Shown here: in pieces, positions 15,947 through 24,714 of the stretch
Layout: each line of letters opens with the position of its first letter
How positions within the stretch are numbered: position 1 is the first letter of the stretch
Assembly (NCBI GenBank): GCA_900466745.1
Contig: UBNE01000002.1
Coordinates: forward strand, 62,001-126,000
DNA: 64,000 bases
Source: Hyphomicrobiales bacterium
GTDB lineage: Bacteria; Pseudomonadota; Alphaproteobacteria; Rhizobiales; Beijerinckiaceae
Direction of reading: 5' to 3'
The notes under the pieces: model-generated
Seen by the model: only the letters and a program-made list of their open reading frames with translations
Told to the model about the DNA's origin: nothing
The model's database searches: none
Position numbers and translations under genes: made by a program

Positions 15947-17101
15947 TCAGTAGGCCGAGTGGCCCGCATCCTCGACGCTCTTTTCGGTGACCTTGCCCCA
16001 CAGCACGCTGTAGACCCAGGCGGTGTAGGCCAGCACCAGCGGCAGGAAGACCACGGTCGCCAGCAGCATGTTGCGCAGCGTGGCGCGGCTCGACGAGGCA
16101 TCGAACACCGCGAGCGAATGGGCCGGATTGCTGCTCGAGGGCAGCAGGACCGGGAACATCGCCACGCCGACCGTCGCCACGATCATGGCGACGCCGAGCT
16201 TGGAGGCGAGGAAGGTCAGCCCCTCCCAACGGGCCCGGAAGCCGATGAGGGCGACGAGCGGCGCGGCGACGCCGAGCGCCGGCACGATCCAGAGCAGCGG
16301 CCGCGCCCGGAAATTGGCAAGCCAGGCGCCCGGATCGGCGACCACCGTCTTGAGCAGCGGGTTGGACGGCCCGTCCCAGGCGATCGGCGAGGTCACCTTG
16401 TAGCCGCCGAGCAGGCCGGCCTGCACCAGAAGCCCGCCGCCGGCGAACAGCACCGCCGTCAGCAGGGCGGCGAGCGTCCCGAAGCGGCGCGCCCGCGCCG
16501 CGACCGGCCCGTCGGCCTTGAAGGCGAGCCAGGCGGCGCCGTGCATCACCAGCATCGCCAGCGACACCAGCCCGCAATAGAGCGCGGCCGGGTTGAGCAG
16601 GCCGAAGAGGTTGCCCTCGTAGATCGGCCGCAGGTCCGGGGTGAAGTGGAAGGGCACGCCCTGCAAGGTGTTGCCCACCGCGACGCCGAAGATCAGCGCC
16701 GGCACGGCGCCGCCGATGAACAGCGCCCAGTCCCAGCGCGCGCGCCAGGCGGGGTCGGGCCGCTTCGAGCGGTATTTGAAGCCGACGGGCCGCAGGATCA
16801 GCGCGCTCAGCACCAGGAACATCGCCAGGTAGAAGCCGGAGAAGCTGACCGCGTAGAGCGCCGGCCAGGCGGCGAAGATCGCGCCGCCGCCCAGGATGAA
16901 CCAGACCTGGTTGCCCTCCCAGACCGGGCCGATGGTGTTGATCGCCACCCGCCGCTCGATGTCCTCCCTGGCGACGAAGGGCAGCAGCGCGCCCACGCCC
17001 ATGTCGAAGCCGTCGGTCACGGCGAAGCCGATGAGCAGGACGCCGAGCAGGACCCACCAGATCAGCCGCAGCGTCTCGTAGGAAAACAGGAATTCGATCA
17101 T
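15947..17101 (-). CDS. cydB: Cytochrome bd ubiquinol oxidase subunit II
   Basis: 384 residues, multi-helix partner of CydA in quinol oxidation coupled to O2 reduction. Hallmark segments are WWVLLGVLLIGFAVTDGFDMG at the N-terminus, INTIGPVWEGNQVWFILGGGA and the C-terminal YTAWVYSVLWGKV. I start at MIEFLF (17101), which has AAGGA nine bases upstream, rather than the ATG two codons earlier. The cydA stop is 25 bp away. Confidence 0.97.
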   Translation of the reverse strand: MIEFLFSYETLRLIWWVLLGVLLIGFAVTDGFDMGVGALLPFVAREDIERRVAINTIGPVWEGNQVWFILGGGAIFAAWPALYAVSFSGFYLAMFLVLSALILRPVGFKYRSKRPDPAWRARWDWALFIGGAVPALIFGVAVGNTLQGVPFHFTPDLRPIYEGNLFGLLNPAALYCGLVSLAMLVMHGAAWLAFKADGPVAARARRFGTLAALLTAVLFAGGGLLVQAGLLGGYKVTSPIAWDGPSNPLLKTVVADPGAWLANFRARPLLWIVPALGVAAPLVALIGFRARWEGLTFLASKLGVAMIVATVGVAMFPVLLPSSSNPAHSLAVFDASSSRATLRNMLLATVVFLPLVLAYTAWVYSVLWGKVTEKSVEDAGHSAY

Positions 17102-17126
17102 CGTCATGATTCCTTGCGGGCTGCGG

Positions 17127-18707
17127 TCATTCGGCCGGGGCGACGGCGGGGCGCGGGGCCGGCCGGCCCGGCCGCAGCCCCTCGACGACGGCGGCGATCT
17201 CCGGCCCCTTGCGGATGGCGGCCAGCATCAGCCTGACCTCGATGATCGCGAGCACGCCGTAGAGCAGCGTGAAGCCGGCGATGGTGAGCAGCAGATTGTA
17301 GATGCCGAGCTCCGAGGTCGCGAGGAAGGTCGGCAGCACGCCTTCGATGATCCAGGGCTGCCGGCCGAACTCGGCGACGAACCAGCCGACCTCGATCGCG
17401 ATCCAGGGCAGCGGCATCGCCAGCAGTGCCATGCGGAACAGCCAGCGCGGCGCCTCCGCCTCGCGGATCGTGTGCCACAGCGAGACCGCGAAGACGCCGA
17501 GCAGGACGAAGCCGCACAGCACCATCAGGCGGAAGCCGAAGAACAGCCACGGCACCCCCGGCACGGTCGACCAGGCGGCGTCCTTGATGTTCTGCTCGGT
17601 CGCCTGCCGCGGATCGGCGACGAACTGCTTCAGCAGCAGCGCGTAGCCGAGATCGTGCGAGGAGGCCTTGAAGGCGGCGCGGGCGACGCCGTCGTCCCGG
17701 TCGACCTTCAGCTTCTCCAGCGCGTCATAGGCGATCAGCCCGTCGCGGATGCGCGCCTCCGCCCGCTGCACCAATTCGTCGATGCCGGGGATCGGCGTGT
17801 CGACCGAGCGCGTGCCGATCAGGCCCATCACCCAGGGGATATGGATGGCGAAATGGGTCTTGCGGTCGCTCCGGCTGGGGATGCCGATGGCGGTGAAGGA
17901 GGCCGGCGGCGCTTCCGTCTCCCACATCGCCTCGATCGCGGCGAGCTTCATCTTCTGGTTGTCGGTCAGCGCATAGCCGCTCTCGTCGCCGAGCACGATC
18001 ACCGACAGCGCCGAGGCGAGGCCGAAGGCCGAGGCGATGACGAAGGAGCGCTTCGCCAGCTCGATATGCCGGCCGCGCAGCATGTACCAGCCCGAGACGC
18101 CGAGCACGAAGGTGGCGGCGCAGACATAGCCGGCCGAGACGGTGTGGACGAACTTCGCCTGCGCCACCGGGTTGAAGATCACCGCCACGAAATCGGTGAC
18201 CTCCATGCGCATCGTCTCGAGGTTGAAGGCGGCGCCAACCGGGTTCTGCATCCAGCCATTGGCGACCAGGATCCACAGCGCCGAGAAATTCGTGCCGAGC
18301 GCCATCAGCCAGGTCACGATCATATGGGCGCGCGGCGACAGCCGGTCCCAGCCGAAGAAGAACAGCCCGACGAAGGTCGCCTCGAGGAAGAAGGCCATCA
18401 GGCCCTCGATCGCCAGCGGCGCGCCGAAGACGTCGCCGACATAATGCGAGTAATAGGCCCAGTTCATGCCGAACTGGAATTCCATGGTGATGCCGGTGGC
18501 GACGCCGAGCGCGAAGTTGATGCCGAACAGCACGCCCCAGAACTGCGTCATGTCGCGCCAGATCGTCCGGCGGGTCATGACATAGACGGTTTCCATCATC
18601 GCGAGCAGGATGGACAGGCCGAGCGTCAGCGGCACGAACAGGAAGTGATAGAGGGCCGTCAGCGCGAACTGGAGGCGCGACAACTCGACGAGAAGCGGAT
18701 CGACCAT
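17127..18707 (-). CDS. cydA: Cytochrome bd ubiquinol oxidase subunit I
   Basis: 526 residues. Binds haems b558, b595 and d and holds the quinol site. His21 in ALYHFLFVPL matches the E. coli b595 ligand, and FGINFALGVATGITMEFQFG and the C-terminal GWFVAEFGRQPW motifs are present. AAAGGA precedes the ATG. First gene of cydABX-hemerythrin. An FNR-type box at 18759-18772 sits about 41 bp upstream of the predicted start site, so induction under low oxygen is expected. Confidence 0.98.
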   Translation of the reverse strand: MVDPLLVELSRLQFALTALYHFLFVPLTLGLSILLAMMETVYVMTRRTIWRDMTQFWGVLFGINFALGVATGITMEFQFGMNWAYYSHYVGDVFGAPLAIEGLMAFFLEATFVGLFFFGWDRLSPRAHMIVTWLMALGTNFSALWILVANGWMQNPVGAAFNLETMRMEVTDFVAVIFNPVAQAKFVHTVSAGYVCAATFVLGVSGWYMLRGRHIELAKRSFVIASAFGLASALSVIVLGDESGYALTDNQKMKLAAIEAMWETEAPPASFTAIGIPSRSDRKTHFAIHIPWVMGLIGTRSVDTPIPGIDELVQRAEARIRDGLIAYDALEKLKVDRDDGVARAAFKASSHDLGYALLLKQFVADPRQATEQNIKDAAWSTVPGVPWLFFGFRLMVLCGFVLLGVFAVSLWHTIREAEAPRWLFRMALLAMPLPWIAIEVGWFVAEFGRQPWIIEGVLPTFLATSELGIYNLLLTIAGFTLLYGVLAIIEVRLMLAAIRKGPEIAAVVEGLRPGRPAPRPAVAPAE

Positions 18708-18731
18708 GGCAGCATCCTTTCGGGACGTTTC

Positions 18732-18772
18732 CTTATAGCCCAATAGCCGTCACGCTTCTTGACTTCGATCAA
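18732..18772 (-). promoter_or_regulatory. FNR-dependent cydA promoter: TTGAC-N4-ATCAA box plus TATAAG -10
   Basis: The box at 18759-18772 matches TTGAT-N4-ATCAA in 9 of 10 positions. On the minus strand, a TATAAG hexamer lies at 18737-18732, giving a start near 18725. The box centre is then at about -41, the position used by class II FNR promoters. The box is also upstream of cydD on the other strand but less well spaced there. Confidence 0.75.
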
Positions 18773-18806
18773 GCCGGATCGGCCGGCGCCGTGCGAAGGA
18801 AGGGAC

Positions 18807-20414
18807 ATGGAGCAGCCTGCCACATCGGGGGACCAGCCAGACCGCGGCGGCGCCGGAGGCGCCTTCGCCGCGCTCGAGCGGGCGCGCCGCCTCGGCGCGC
18901 GCGGACTTGCGCATCTGCTCGGCTGGCAGTTCGCGCGCCTCGCGTTGCGGCTCGCCGCTTCCGGCCTGATGGCCTGGCTCTTCGGCCATCTCGTGATGGG
19001 CGGGACCGTCCCGCCCATGCTCGTCGCCGGGATCGCGCTTTCGGCCCTCGGCGCGGCGCTCGCCGGGCTGATCGCCGACCGCACCCAGGCCACGGCCGAG
19101 GCGCGGGTCGCGACCAGGCTGCGCGACGCGGCCACCATGCGGCTTCAGTCCCTGCCGGCCCGGCGCCTGCGCGCCCTTTCGGCCGGCGGCGCCACGGTCG
19201 GGCTCCAGCGCCATCCCGAGGCGGTGGCGAGCCTCGTCATCGGCCACCGCGCCGCCAGCCTGGCCATGGCCGTCGGTCCGCTCCTGGCGGCGGCGGTGCT
19301 CGCCATCGTCTCCTGGCAGGCGGCGCTGCTGGTGCTGGTCCTGACCCCGGTGATGATCCTGTTCTTCGCCCTGGTCGGCCAGGCCATCCGCCGGCGGGCC
19401 GACGCCCAGGAGGAGGCCTTCAGCCATCTCGCCGGCCAGTTCGCCGACCGCATCCGCACGCTGCCGACCATCCTCGCCAACGACGCGCTCGCCGCCGAGG
19501 AGAGCAAGCTCGCCGGCCGGCTCGACGCCTATGTCGGCAAGACCATGGGCGTGCTGCGCATCGCCTTCCTCAATGCCGGGCTGATCGACTTCTTCGCCTC
19601 GCTCTCGATCGCGATGCTCGCCGTCTTCCTCGGCCTCGGCCATCTCAGGCTGGCGACGATTCCCGGCTTCTCCGATCTGGCGCTCTGGCAGAGCCTCTTC
19701 ATCCTGATGATCGCGCCGGAGTATTTCGCGCCGTTCCGCCGCTTCTCCGAGCAGTATCACGCCAAGGCCGAAGGGCTCGCCGCCGCCGCCGCCCTCGACG
19801 GCCTGCTCGACGCCGACGCGGCCCCCGCACCGCTCCTGCCCGCGGTCGAGCGCGCCCTGGCGACGCTCGTCCTGCCGGCGCGGGGCCTCGTCGTCGTCGC
19901 CGGCCCGAGCGGCGCCGGCAAATCGACCCTGCTGCGCCGGCTCGCCGGCGTCGAGGCCGGCCCGGCGCCCTCTCCCCGGCCGCTGCCGGGCTGCGTCTGG
20001 GTCGCGACCGACAGCCCGGTCGCCGGCGGCACGCTGGCGGACGCGCTCCGCGACGGAACCGGCCCCGCCTGCCCGACCCGCCTGCGCGAGGCCGCCGCCC
20101 GGATCGGCCTGCTCGACGACGCCCTGCTGCCCGGCGGGCTCGAGGCCCGCATCCGGGCCGGCGGCGCCAACCTGTCCGGCGGCCAGCGGCTGCGGATCGC
20201 CCTGGGGCGCGCACTGCTGAGCCGGCGCATCGTCGTCGCCGACGAGCCGACGGCCAAGCTCGACGCCGCGACCGCCGCGGCGGTGCGCCGCGCGCTGGGC
20301 GACATGGCGAAAACCCGGCTCGTCATCGTCGCGAGCCACGACCCCGCGCTGATCGCCCTCGCCGACCGCAACGTCGCGCTCGGCGCCACGCCCCGGCTGG
20401 AGACGGCCGCATGA
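18807..20414 (+). CDS. cydD: ABC exporter subunit CydD (cysteine/glutathione export, cytochrome bd assembly)
   Basis: 535-residue half-transporter: a six-helix ABC exporter domain (about 30-330) and an ATPase domain. Walker A is VAGPSGAGKSTLLR, the signature GGANLSGGQRLRIALG, Walker B RIVVADEPTAKLD and the H-loop IVASHD. All are intact. The ATG with AAGGAAGGG upstream is chosen over a TTG that would lie within the FNR box. It overlaps cydC by 4 bp. CydDC exports thiols to the periplasm and is needed for bd assembly. Confidence 0.95.
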   Translation: MEQPATSGDQPDRGGAGGAFAALERARRLGARGLAHLLGWQFARLALRLAASGLMAWLFGHLVMGGTVPPMLVAGIALSALGAALAGLIADRTQATAEARVATRLRDAATMRLQSLPARRLRALSAGGATVGLQRHPEAVASLVIGHRAASLAMAVGPLLAAAVLAIVSWQAALLVLVLTPVMILFFALVGQAIRRRADAQEEAFSHLAGQFADRIRTLPTILANDALAAEESKLAGRLDAYVGKTMGVLRIAFLNAGLIDFFASLSIAMLAVFLGLGHLRLATIPGFSDLALWQSLFILMIAPEYFAPFRRFSEQYHAKAEGLAAAAALDGLLDADAAPAPLLPAVERALATLVLPARGLVVVAGPSGAGKSTLLRRLAGVEAGPAPSPRPLPGCVWVATDSPVAGGTLADALRDGTGPACPTRLREAAARIGLLDDALLPGGLEARIRAGGANLSGGQRLRIALGRALLSRRIVVADEPTAKLDAATAAAVRRALGDMAKTRLVIVASHDPALIALADRNVALGATPRLETAA

Positions 20415-22009
20415 CGGATGCCTCTCCCGAACGCAGCGGCGGCGCGCGCAGGCTCTGGCGTCGGGCGGCGCTCTTCGCCGCGGCCGCGCTCCTCTGCGGC
20501 GTGCTGCTCGGCGGGCTTTCCGCCTGGTTCCTCGGCTCGGTCGCGCTGGCGGGGCTGACGGCCGCCGCCTACAGCTTCAACTTCCATATCCCGGCCGCGC
20601 TGGTGCGGCTCTTCGCCGTCGGCCGGACGGCGGCCCGCTATGGCGAGCGCCTGAGCGGCCACCATGCGGCGCTGAGCGACCAGACGACGCGCCGGGTCGC
20701 GCTGTTCCGCGCCATGGCCGCCGCCCCGGCGGTACGCAGCGCCGGCTGGCAGCTCGCGGACCAGGCGCGGCTGGCGGATTATCTCGACGACGTCGAGGAT
20801 CTCGACTTCGCCCGGCTGCGCGCCGATCTCCCCGCCCTGCTCCTCGCCGCCGGAACGGCCGCCGCCCTGGTCGCCACCGCCTGCATCGCCCCGCTCGCCC
20901 TGGTTCCGATCGCGGCCTGGCTGGCCGTCCTCGCCGTCGCGGCGCGCCGGCTCGCCCGCAGGGGCGCGCTGGCCTGGGAGCAGGCCCGGGCCCTGCGCCG
21001 CGACGGCGCGCAGCGCTTCGGCGCCGCGATGGCCGCGGTCGTGCCACTCCAGGCCGAGGGACGCTGGGCCGGCCATTGCGCCGAGGCGCTCGGCCGCTTC
21101 TCGCGCGCCGACGAGGCCGAGCGCACCCTGCGCCTCTCCCAGTCCGGCCTCGACGCGCTCGCCTCGCTGCTCGGCCCCCTCGCCGCCGTCAGCGTCTTCG
21201 CCGCCGCCTGGCATGGCGGGGCGCGGGCCGAGGCCTTGCTGGTCCCGGCTTTCCTCGCCTTCTCCTGGTTCGCGCTGGCTGAGGCGGCGCAGGGCGCCTC
21301 GCGCATGGTCGTCGCGACGCTGCGCCGCCGGGCCGCGCAAGCGGGCATCGACCGCTGGACCGAGACCCGGGCGCGTTCGGCGGCGCCGGCCCGGGCCCCG
21401 GCCCGGCTCGCCACGCTCCACAGCGCCGCCTGGCAGCGCCGCGCGCCGAATGGCCGCCCGCTCGGCGGCCCGCTCGCCCTGGCCCTGCGCGCCGGGCGCC
21501 CGACCATACTCACCGGCGCCAGCGGCATCGGCAAGACCAGCCTGCTCAAGCAGATCGCCGGCTGGACCGGCCAGGACGTGCTGGAGAGCGAGGCCGGGCC
21601 GCTCGCCGCCGCCGACCGGCGCGCTGCCAGCATGTTCTGCCCGCATGACGCGGCGATCCTCGCCGATACGGTCCGCGCCAACCTCTTCGCCCCGGCCTGC
21701 CCGGACGAAGAGCTCTGGCAGGCGCTGGAGGCCGTCGAGCTGGCCGAGCGCATCCGCGCGGCCGGGGGGCTGGACGGCTGGATCACGCAGGACATGCTCT
21801 CCCTCGGCGAGGCGCAGCGGCTGAACCTCGCCCGCGCCTGGCTCTCGGCGAAGCCGCTGGTGCTGCTCGACGAGCCGACCGAGCATCTGCGCGCCGATCA
21901 GGGCCTGCGCATCCTCGGACGGCTGCTCGAACGCTTGCAGGATCGCGTCGTGGTGCTGTCGAGCCACGGCGTCGAGGCCCTGCCCGGCGCCGAGACGATC
22001 CGGCTCTGA
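20411..22009 (+). CDS. cydC: ABC exporter subunit CydC
   Basis: 532-residue partner of CydD, start overlapping its stop (ATGA). Membrane domain about 20-310, then the ATPase with Walker A LTGASGIGKTSLLKQ and Walker B PLVLLDEPTEHL. The signature segment reads DMLSLGEAQRLNLARAW, where LSGGQ would be expected, so the second composite ATP site is probably degenerate. The H-loop is VVLSSHG. Asymmetric sites are common in heterodimeric exporters. Nothing else is missing. Confidence 0.93.
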   Translation: MTDASPERSGGARRLWRRAALFAAAALLCGVLLGGLSAWFLGSVALAGLTAAAYSFNFHIPAALVRLFAVGRTAARYGERLSGHHAALSDQTTRRVALFRAMAAAPAVRSAGWQLADQARLADYLDDVEDLDFARLRADLPALLLAAGTAAALVATACIAPLALVPIAAWLAVLAVAARRLARRGALAWEQARALRRDGAQRFGAAMAAVVPLQAEGRWAGHCAEALGRFSRADEAERTLRLSQSGLDALASLLGPLAAVSVFAAAWHGGARAEALLVPAFLAFSWFALAEAAQGASRMVVATLRRRAAQAGIDRWTETRARSAAPARAPARLATLHSAAWQRRAPNGRPLGGPLALALRAGRPTILTGASGIGKTSLLKQIAGWTGQDVLESEAGPLAAADRRAASMFCPHDAAILADTVRANLFAPACPDEELWQALEAVELAERIRAAGGLDGWITQDMLSLGEAQRLNLARAWLSAKPLVLLDEPTEHLRADQGLRILGRLLERLQDRVVVLSSHGVEALPGAETIRL

Positions 22010-22021
22010 CGCCGCCCGCCG

Positions 22022-22288
22022 TCAGCAGAGGTCGACATCGACGCCCTCTTCGGCCTGGAGCACATGGCTGTCATGGCGCTTGTCGCAGCCGCGCCTTTCA
22101 GTCTCGACGGCCTGCGGCAGGGCCGCGCGCCGTGCCTGGAGCTCCGCTTCGGGCACCAGCGGGTCGAGCCGCCCTTCGGAGACGCCGAGCCCGATCCGGC
22201 CGCCGTCGCGCACCGGCGCGAGCGGGCCGCCCGGGGAGCGGCGCAGATAGCCGGCAAGTTCTGGGGCGCCGTAATGGGCGCCGCCCAT
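22022..22288 (-). pseudogene. C-terminal remnant of an IlvD/Edd-family dehydratase
   Basis: 88 codons remain. The segment GGPLAPVRDGGRIGLGVSEGR, the LDPLVPEAEL... run and the end HVLQAEEGVDVDLC resemble the extreme C-terminus of dihydroxy-acid/sugar-acid dehydratases, which are about 570-600 residues long. The catalytic and Fe-S regions are absent. An AGGAG precedes the first ATG, so the fragment could still be translated. It lies between cydC and a HAD gene with no dehydratase sequence nearby, suggesting an old deletion. Confidence 0.55.
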
Positions 22289-22318
22289 GCCGCTCCTGCC
22301 GGCAGGCGCCCCTGTCGT

Positions 22319-22942
22319 TCAGAGCGCCAGGCCGCGCCCGCGCAACTCGGCCCGCAAATCGATCGGCTCGACGAAATGCACCGTCCGCATGCCGACGCCC
22401 CGCGCCGCCTCGATATTCCGGGCGCTGTCGTCGACGAAGATGCAATCGCCGGCCGCGAGGCCGTAGCGCGCCAGCAGCAGCTCGAAGATCGCCGGGTCCG
22501 GCTTGATCAGCCGCTCATGCGCCGAGACGACGACGCCGTCGAAGGATTGCAGGAAGGGGAAGCGGATCAGGCACTCCGCCCATTTCTCGCGCGAGAAATT
22601 GGTGATGGCGTAGACCTTGTCGCCGCGCCGCTTCAATTCCTCCAGCACCGCGACGCTGTCCGCGATGACGCCGGGCACGGTCTCGTGCCAGCGCTCGTCA
22701 TAGGCGCGGATCTCGCGCTCCCATTCCGGATGCTGCGACACCAGCAGCGCCACGGCCTCGGCCCAGGAGCGGCCGCGATCCTGCTCGATGTTCCAGGCGG
22801 CGGTGCAGACGTTCTGCATGAACCAGTCGAGCCGCTCGGGCTCGGGAATCAGCTCCCGGTAGAGCAGCCGCGGATCCCAGCGGACCAGCACATTGCCGAC
22901 ATCGAAGACCACCGTCGGGGACGCTGCTGCCATGTTCTCCAT
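22319..22942 (-). CDS. HAD-superfamily phosphatase (YihX/haloacid-dehalogenase-like)
   Basis: 207 residues. Motif I is TVVFDVGNVLVRWDP with the nucleophile Asp, motif II lies near YAITNFSREKW, motif III Lys is in IKPDPAIF and motif IV is CIFVDDSARNIEAA. The helical cap follows motif I (class C1). This group includes sugar-phosphate phosphatases (YihX) and haloacid dehalogenases; the substrate is unknown. The start could be the first or fourth codon. Confidence 0.87.
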   Translation of the reverse strand: MENMAAASPTVVFDVGNVLVRWDPRLLYRELIPEPERLDWFMQNVCTAAWNIEQDRGRSWAEAVALLVSQHPEWEREIRAYDERWHETVPGVIADSVAVLEELKRRGDKVYAITNFSREKWAECLIRFPFLQSFDGVVVSAHERLIKPDPAIFELLLARYGLAAGDCIFVDDSARNIEAARGVGMRTVHFVEPIDLRAELRGRGLAL

Positions 22943-23042
22943 CCGCTCCTCAGGGCCCGCGGCCGGCCATGGCCGCGAAGCATCCCCTCGAAAGGTGGAG
23001 CGGCTCGGGCCGCCGCGTCAACCGGACGCCTGCCTCGCGCGG

Positions 23043-23678
23043 TCAGAGCGCGAGGAAGACCCGCGCCACCCATTCGAGCGCCGCCTCGGCATCGGCGCAG
23101 GGCACGGCGCCCTCCACCGTCGGCGCCCCCTCCAGCAGGAAGACCGGCCGCCTGAACTGCAGCGCGAAGGCGATTTCCGACAAGGTGCCGTAGCCGCCGC
23201 CGACGGCGACCATGCAGAGCGCCGCCCGCGCGATCAGCGCGTTGCGCGCCACGCCGATCCCGGTCGCCAGCGGCACCGTGACATGAGGGTTCGCCGCCGC
23301 CGGCTCCTCGTCCGGCAGCAGACCGATCGACAGGCCGCCCGCGCCTTCCACGCCGCGGCAGACCGCTTCCATCACGCCGGCGCGGCCCCCGCACAGCACC
23401 GTCACGCCATGCCGGGCGAGCAGCGCGCCGAGACGCTCGGCGGTAGCGGCCTGCGCCGCGCCCGGCTCCCGCGGGCCGACGACCGCGACGGGCACGCGCA
23501 CGGCCCTGCCGCTCTCCTTCTGCAGCCAGCGCAGCGCCTCGGCCGCCGTGACGGCCTCGCCGGCTTCGGCCCCGTCCCCGGCGGCCCAGAGGCGCGCGGC
23601 GGGATCGAAGCGGCGCCCGGCGGCGTCGCGCAGCAGGCCGCGGCCGGCATCGAGGCTCAGGCGCGGAGCGGGCTCCAT
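23043..23678 (-). CDS. SLOG/LOG-like Rossmann-fold protein (TIGR00725 type)
   Basis: 211 residues with the nucleotide-binding LOG/SLOG pattern CGGRAGVMEAVCRGVEGAGG and VAVGGGYGTLSEIAFALQF. Proteins of this type are often named lysine-decarboxylase-like, but the motifs match nucleotide-ligand-binding SLOG folds. The N-terminal 65 residues (DAGRGLLRDAAGRRFDP) are extra. It starts 5 bp after the pyrE stop, so it is probably cotranscribed, which hints at nucleotide metabolism. Confidence 0.75.
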   Translation of the reverse strand: MEPAPRLSLDAGRGLLRDAAGRRFDPAARLWAAGDGAEAGEAVTAAEALRWLQKESGRAVRVPVAVVGPREPGAAQAATAERLGALLARHGVTVLCGGRAGVMEAVCRGVEGAGGLSIGLLPDEEPAAANPHVTVPLATGIGVARNALIARAALCMVAVGGGYGTLSEIAFALQFRRPVFLLEGAPTVEGAVPCADAEAALEWVARVFLAL

Positions 23679-23683
23679 CGCCG

Positions 23684-24394
23684 TCAGGCCGACTTTTCCT
23701 GGCCGAATTCGGAGATGCCGCCATGCTTGGCCGACCAGCTCGCCGGATCGTTCAGGAAGCTCTCGACCTCGGCCAGCACCTTCGGCTCGAAATGGCCGCT
23801 CTCCTTGGCGGCGGCGAGCACGTCCCACCAGGTGGTGAGATAGTGCAGGTTGACGCCGAGCTCGGCCATCAGCTCGCGGCTCTTCGGGAAGATGTCGTAG
23901 TAGAACAGCACGAAGCAGTGCTGCACATCGGCGCCGGCATGGCGCAGCGCCTCGGCGAAATTGACCTTGCTGCGCCCGTCGGTGGCGAGGTCCTCGACCA
24001 GCAGCGTGCGCGCGCCCTCGACGACCGAGCCCTCGATCTGGGCGTTGCGGCCGAAACCCTTCGGTTTCTTGCGGACATACTGCATCGGCAGCGCCAGGCG
24101 GTCGGAGATCCAGGCGGCGAAGGGGATGCCGGCCGTCTCGCCGCCGGCGATGGTGTCGAGCGATTCATAGCCGATGTCGCGGACGATGGTGGTGGCGGCG
24201 AAATCGATCAGGGTCGAGCGCAGGCGCGGATAGGAGATGATCTTGCGGCAGTCGATATAGACCGGGCTCGCCCAGCCGGAGGTGAAGAAGAAGGGCTTGT
24301 CCTGGTAGAAATGGACCGCCTTGATCTCGAGCAACATCTTGGCTGCTTCGCGCGCGATCACCGCGCGGTCGGTCGGGGTGAACAGATTGGCCAT
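23684..24394 (-). CDS. pyrE: Orotate phosphoribosyltransferase
   Basis: Joins orotate and PRPP to form OMP in pyrimidine synthesis. 236 residues, with [20 protein letters not shown] near the N-terminus, [14 protein letters not shown], and the PRPP loop [14 protein letters not shown]. Slightly longer at the C-terminus than E. coli PyrE, as usual for the alphaproteobacterial form. First of a two-gene unit with the SLOG-like gene. Confidence 0.96.
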   Translation of the reverse strand: MANLFTPTDRAVIAREAAKMLLEIKAVHFYQDKPFFFTSGWASPVYIDCRKIISYPRLRSTLIDFAATTIVRDIGYESLDTIAGGETAGIPFAAWISDRLALPMQYVRKKPKGFGRNAQIEGSVVEGARTLLVEDLATDGRSKVNFAEALRHAGADVQHCFVLFYYDIFPKSRELMAELGVNLHYLTTWWDVLAAAKESGHFEPKVLAEVESFLNDPASWSAKHGGISEFGQEKSA

Positions 24395-24714
24395 GGCGTC
24401 AGTTTCTCCGGTCTGAGCGCCAGCGTTCGCCGCGCGGCGGCGTGGGACGAGGCACCTGTCGAGTTCGCAAACGGCCCCTTCTGTTCCGTCCCGCGGGACC
24501 GGTCAATCCCCGAAGCGGGTTTTCGACAGCGGCCCGGGCCCGGGTCTTGCATCGCTGGCCTGCGCCCGGCCGGCCGGGGCCATCGTGGCTGTGGATGCCC
24601 GCCGCGCCATGCATGCGAAGGGCGGCGATAGTAGGCTAAGGATACGAATTGACCCAGGCGTCAACGAGTGCCCTTGGGCCCGCGAAACAGCGACCAGACA
24701 AGGGGATCGACACC
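24395..24714. other. 320-bp divergent spacer between pyrE and an MFS gene
   Basis: GC-rich with several short self-complementary runs (for example CGGCCCGGGCCCGG near 24531). It must hold both promoters. No RNA gene, riboswitch or clear operator was recognised. Confidence 0.5.

Noticed and set aside
15368-18746. Long plus-strand frames opposite cydX, cydB and cydA
   Set aside because: Arg/Glu/His-rich products with no domain, exactly mirroring the codon structure of clear minus-strand genes.
19757-21967. A 736-codon minus-strand frame opposite cydD and cydC
   Set aside because: Antisense shadow; cydDC motifs on the plus strand are unambiguous.
22006-22025. CTGACG-N8-CGTCAG hairpin joining the stops of cydC and the IlvD remnant as a terminator
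   Set aside because: Only six base pairs and no U run; too weak to call.
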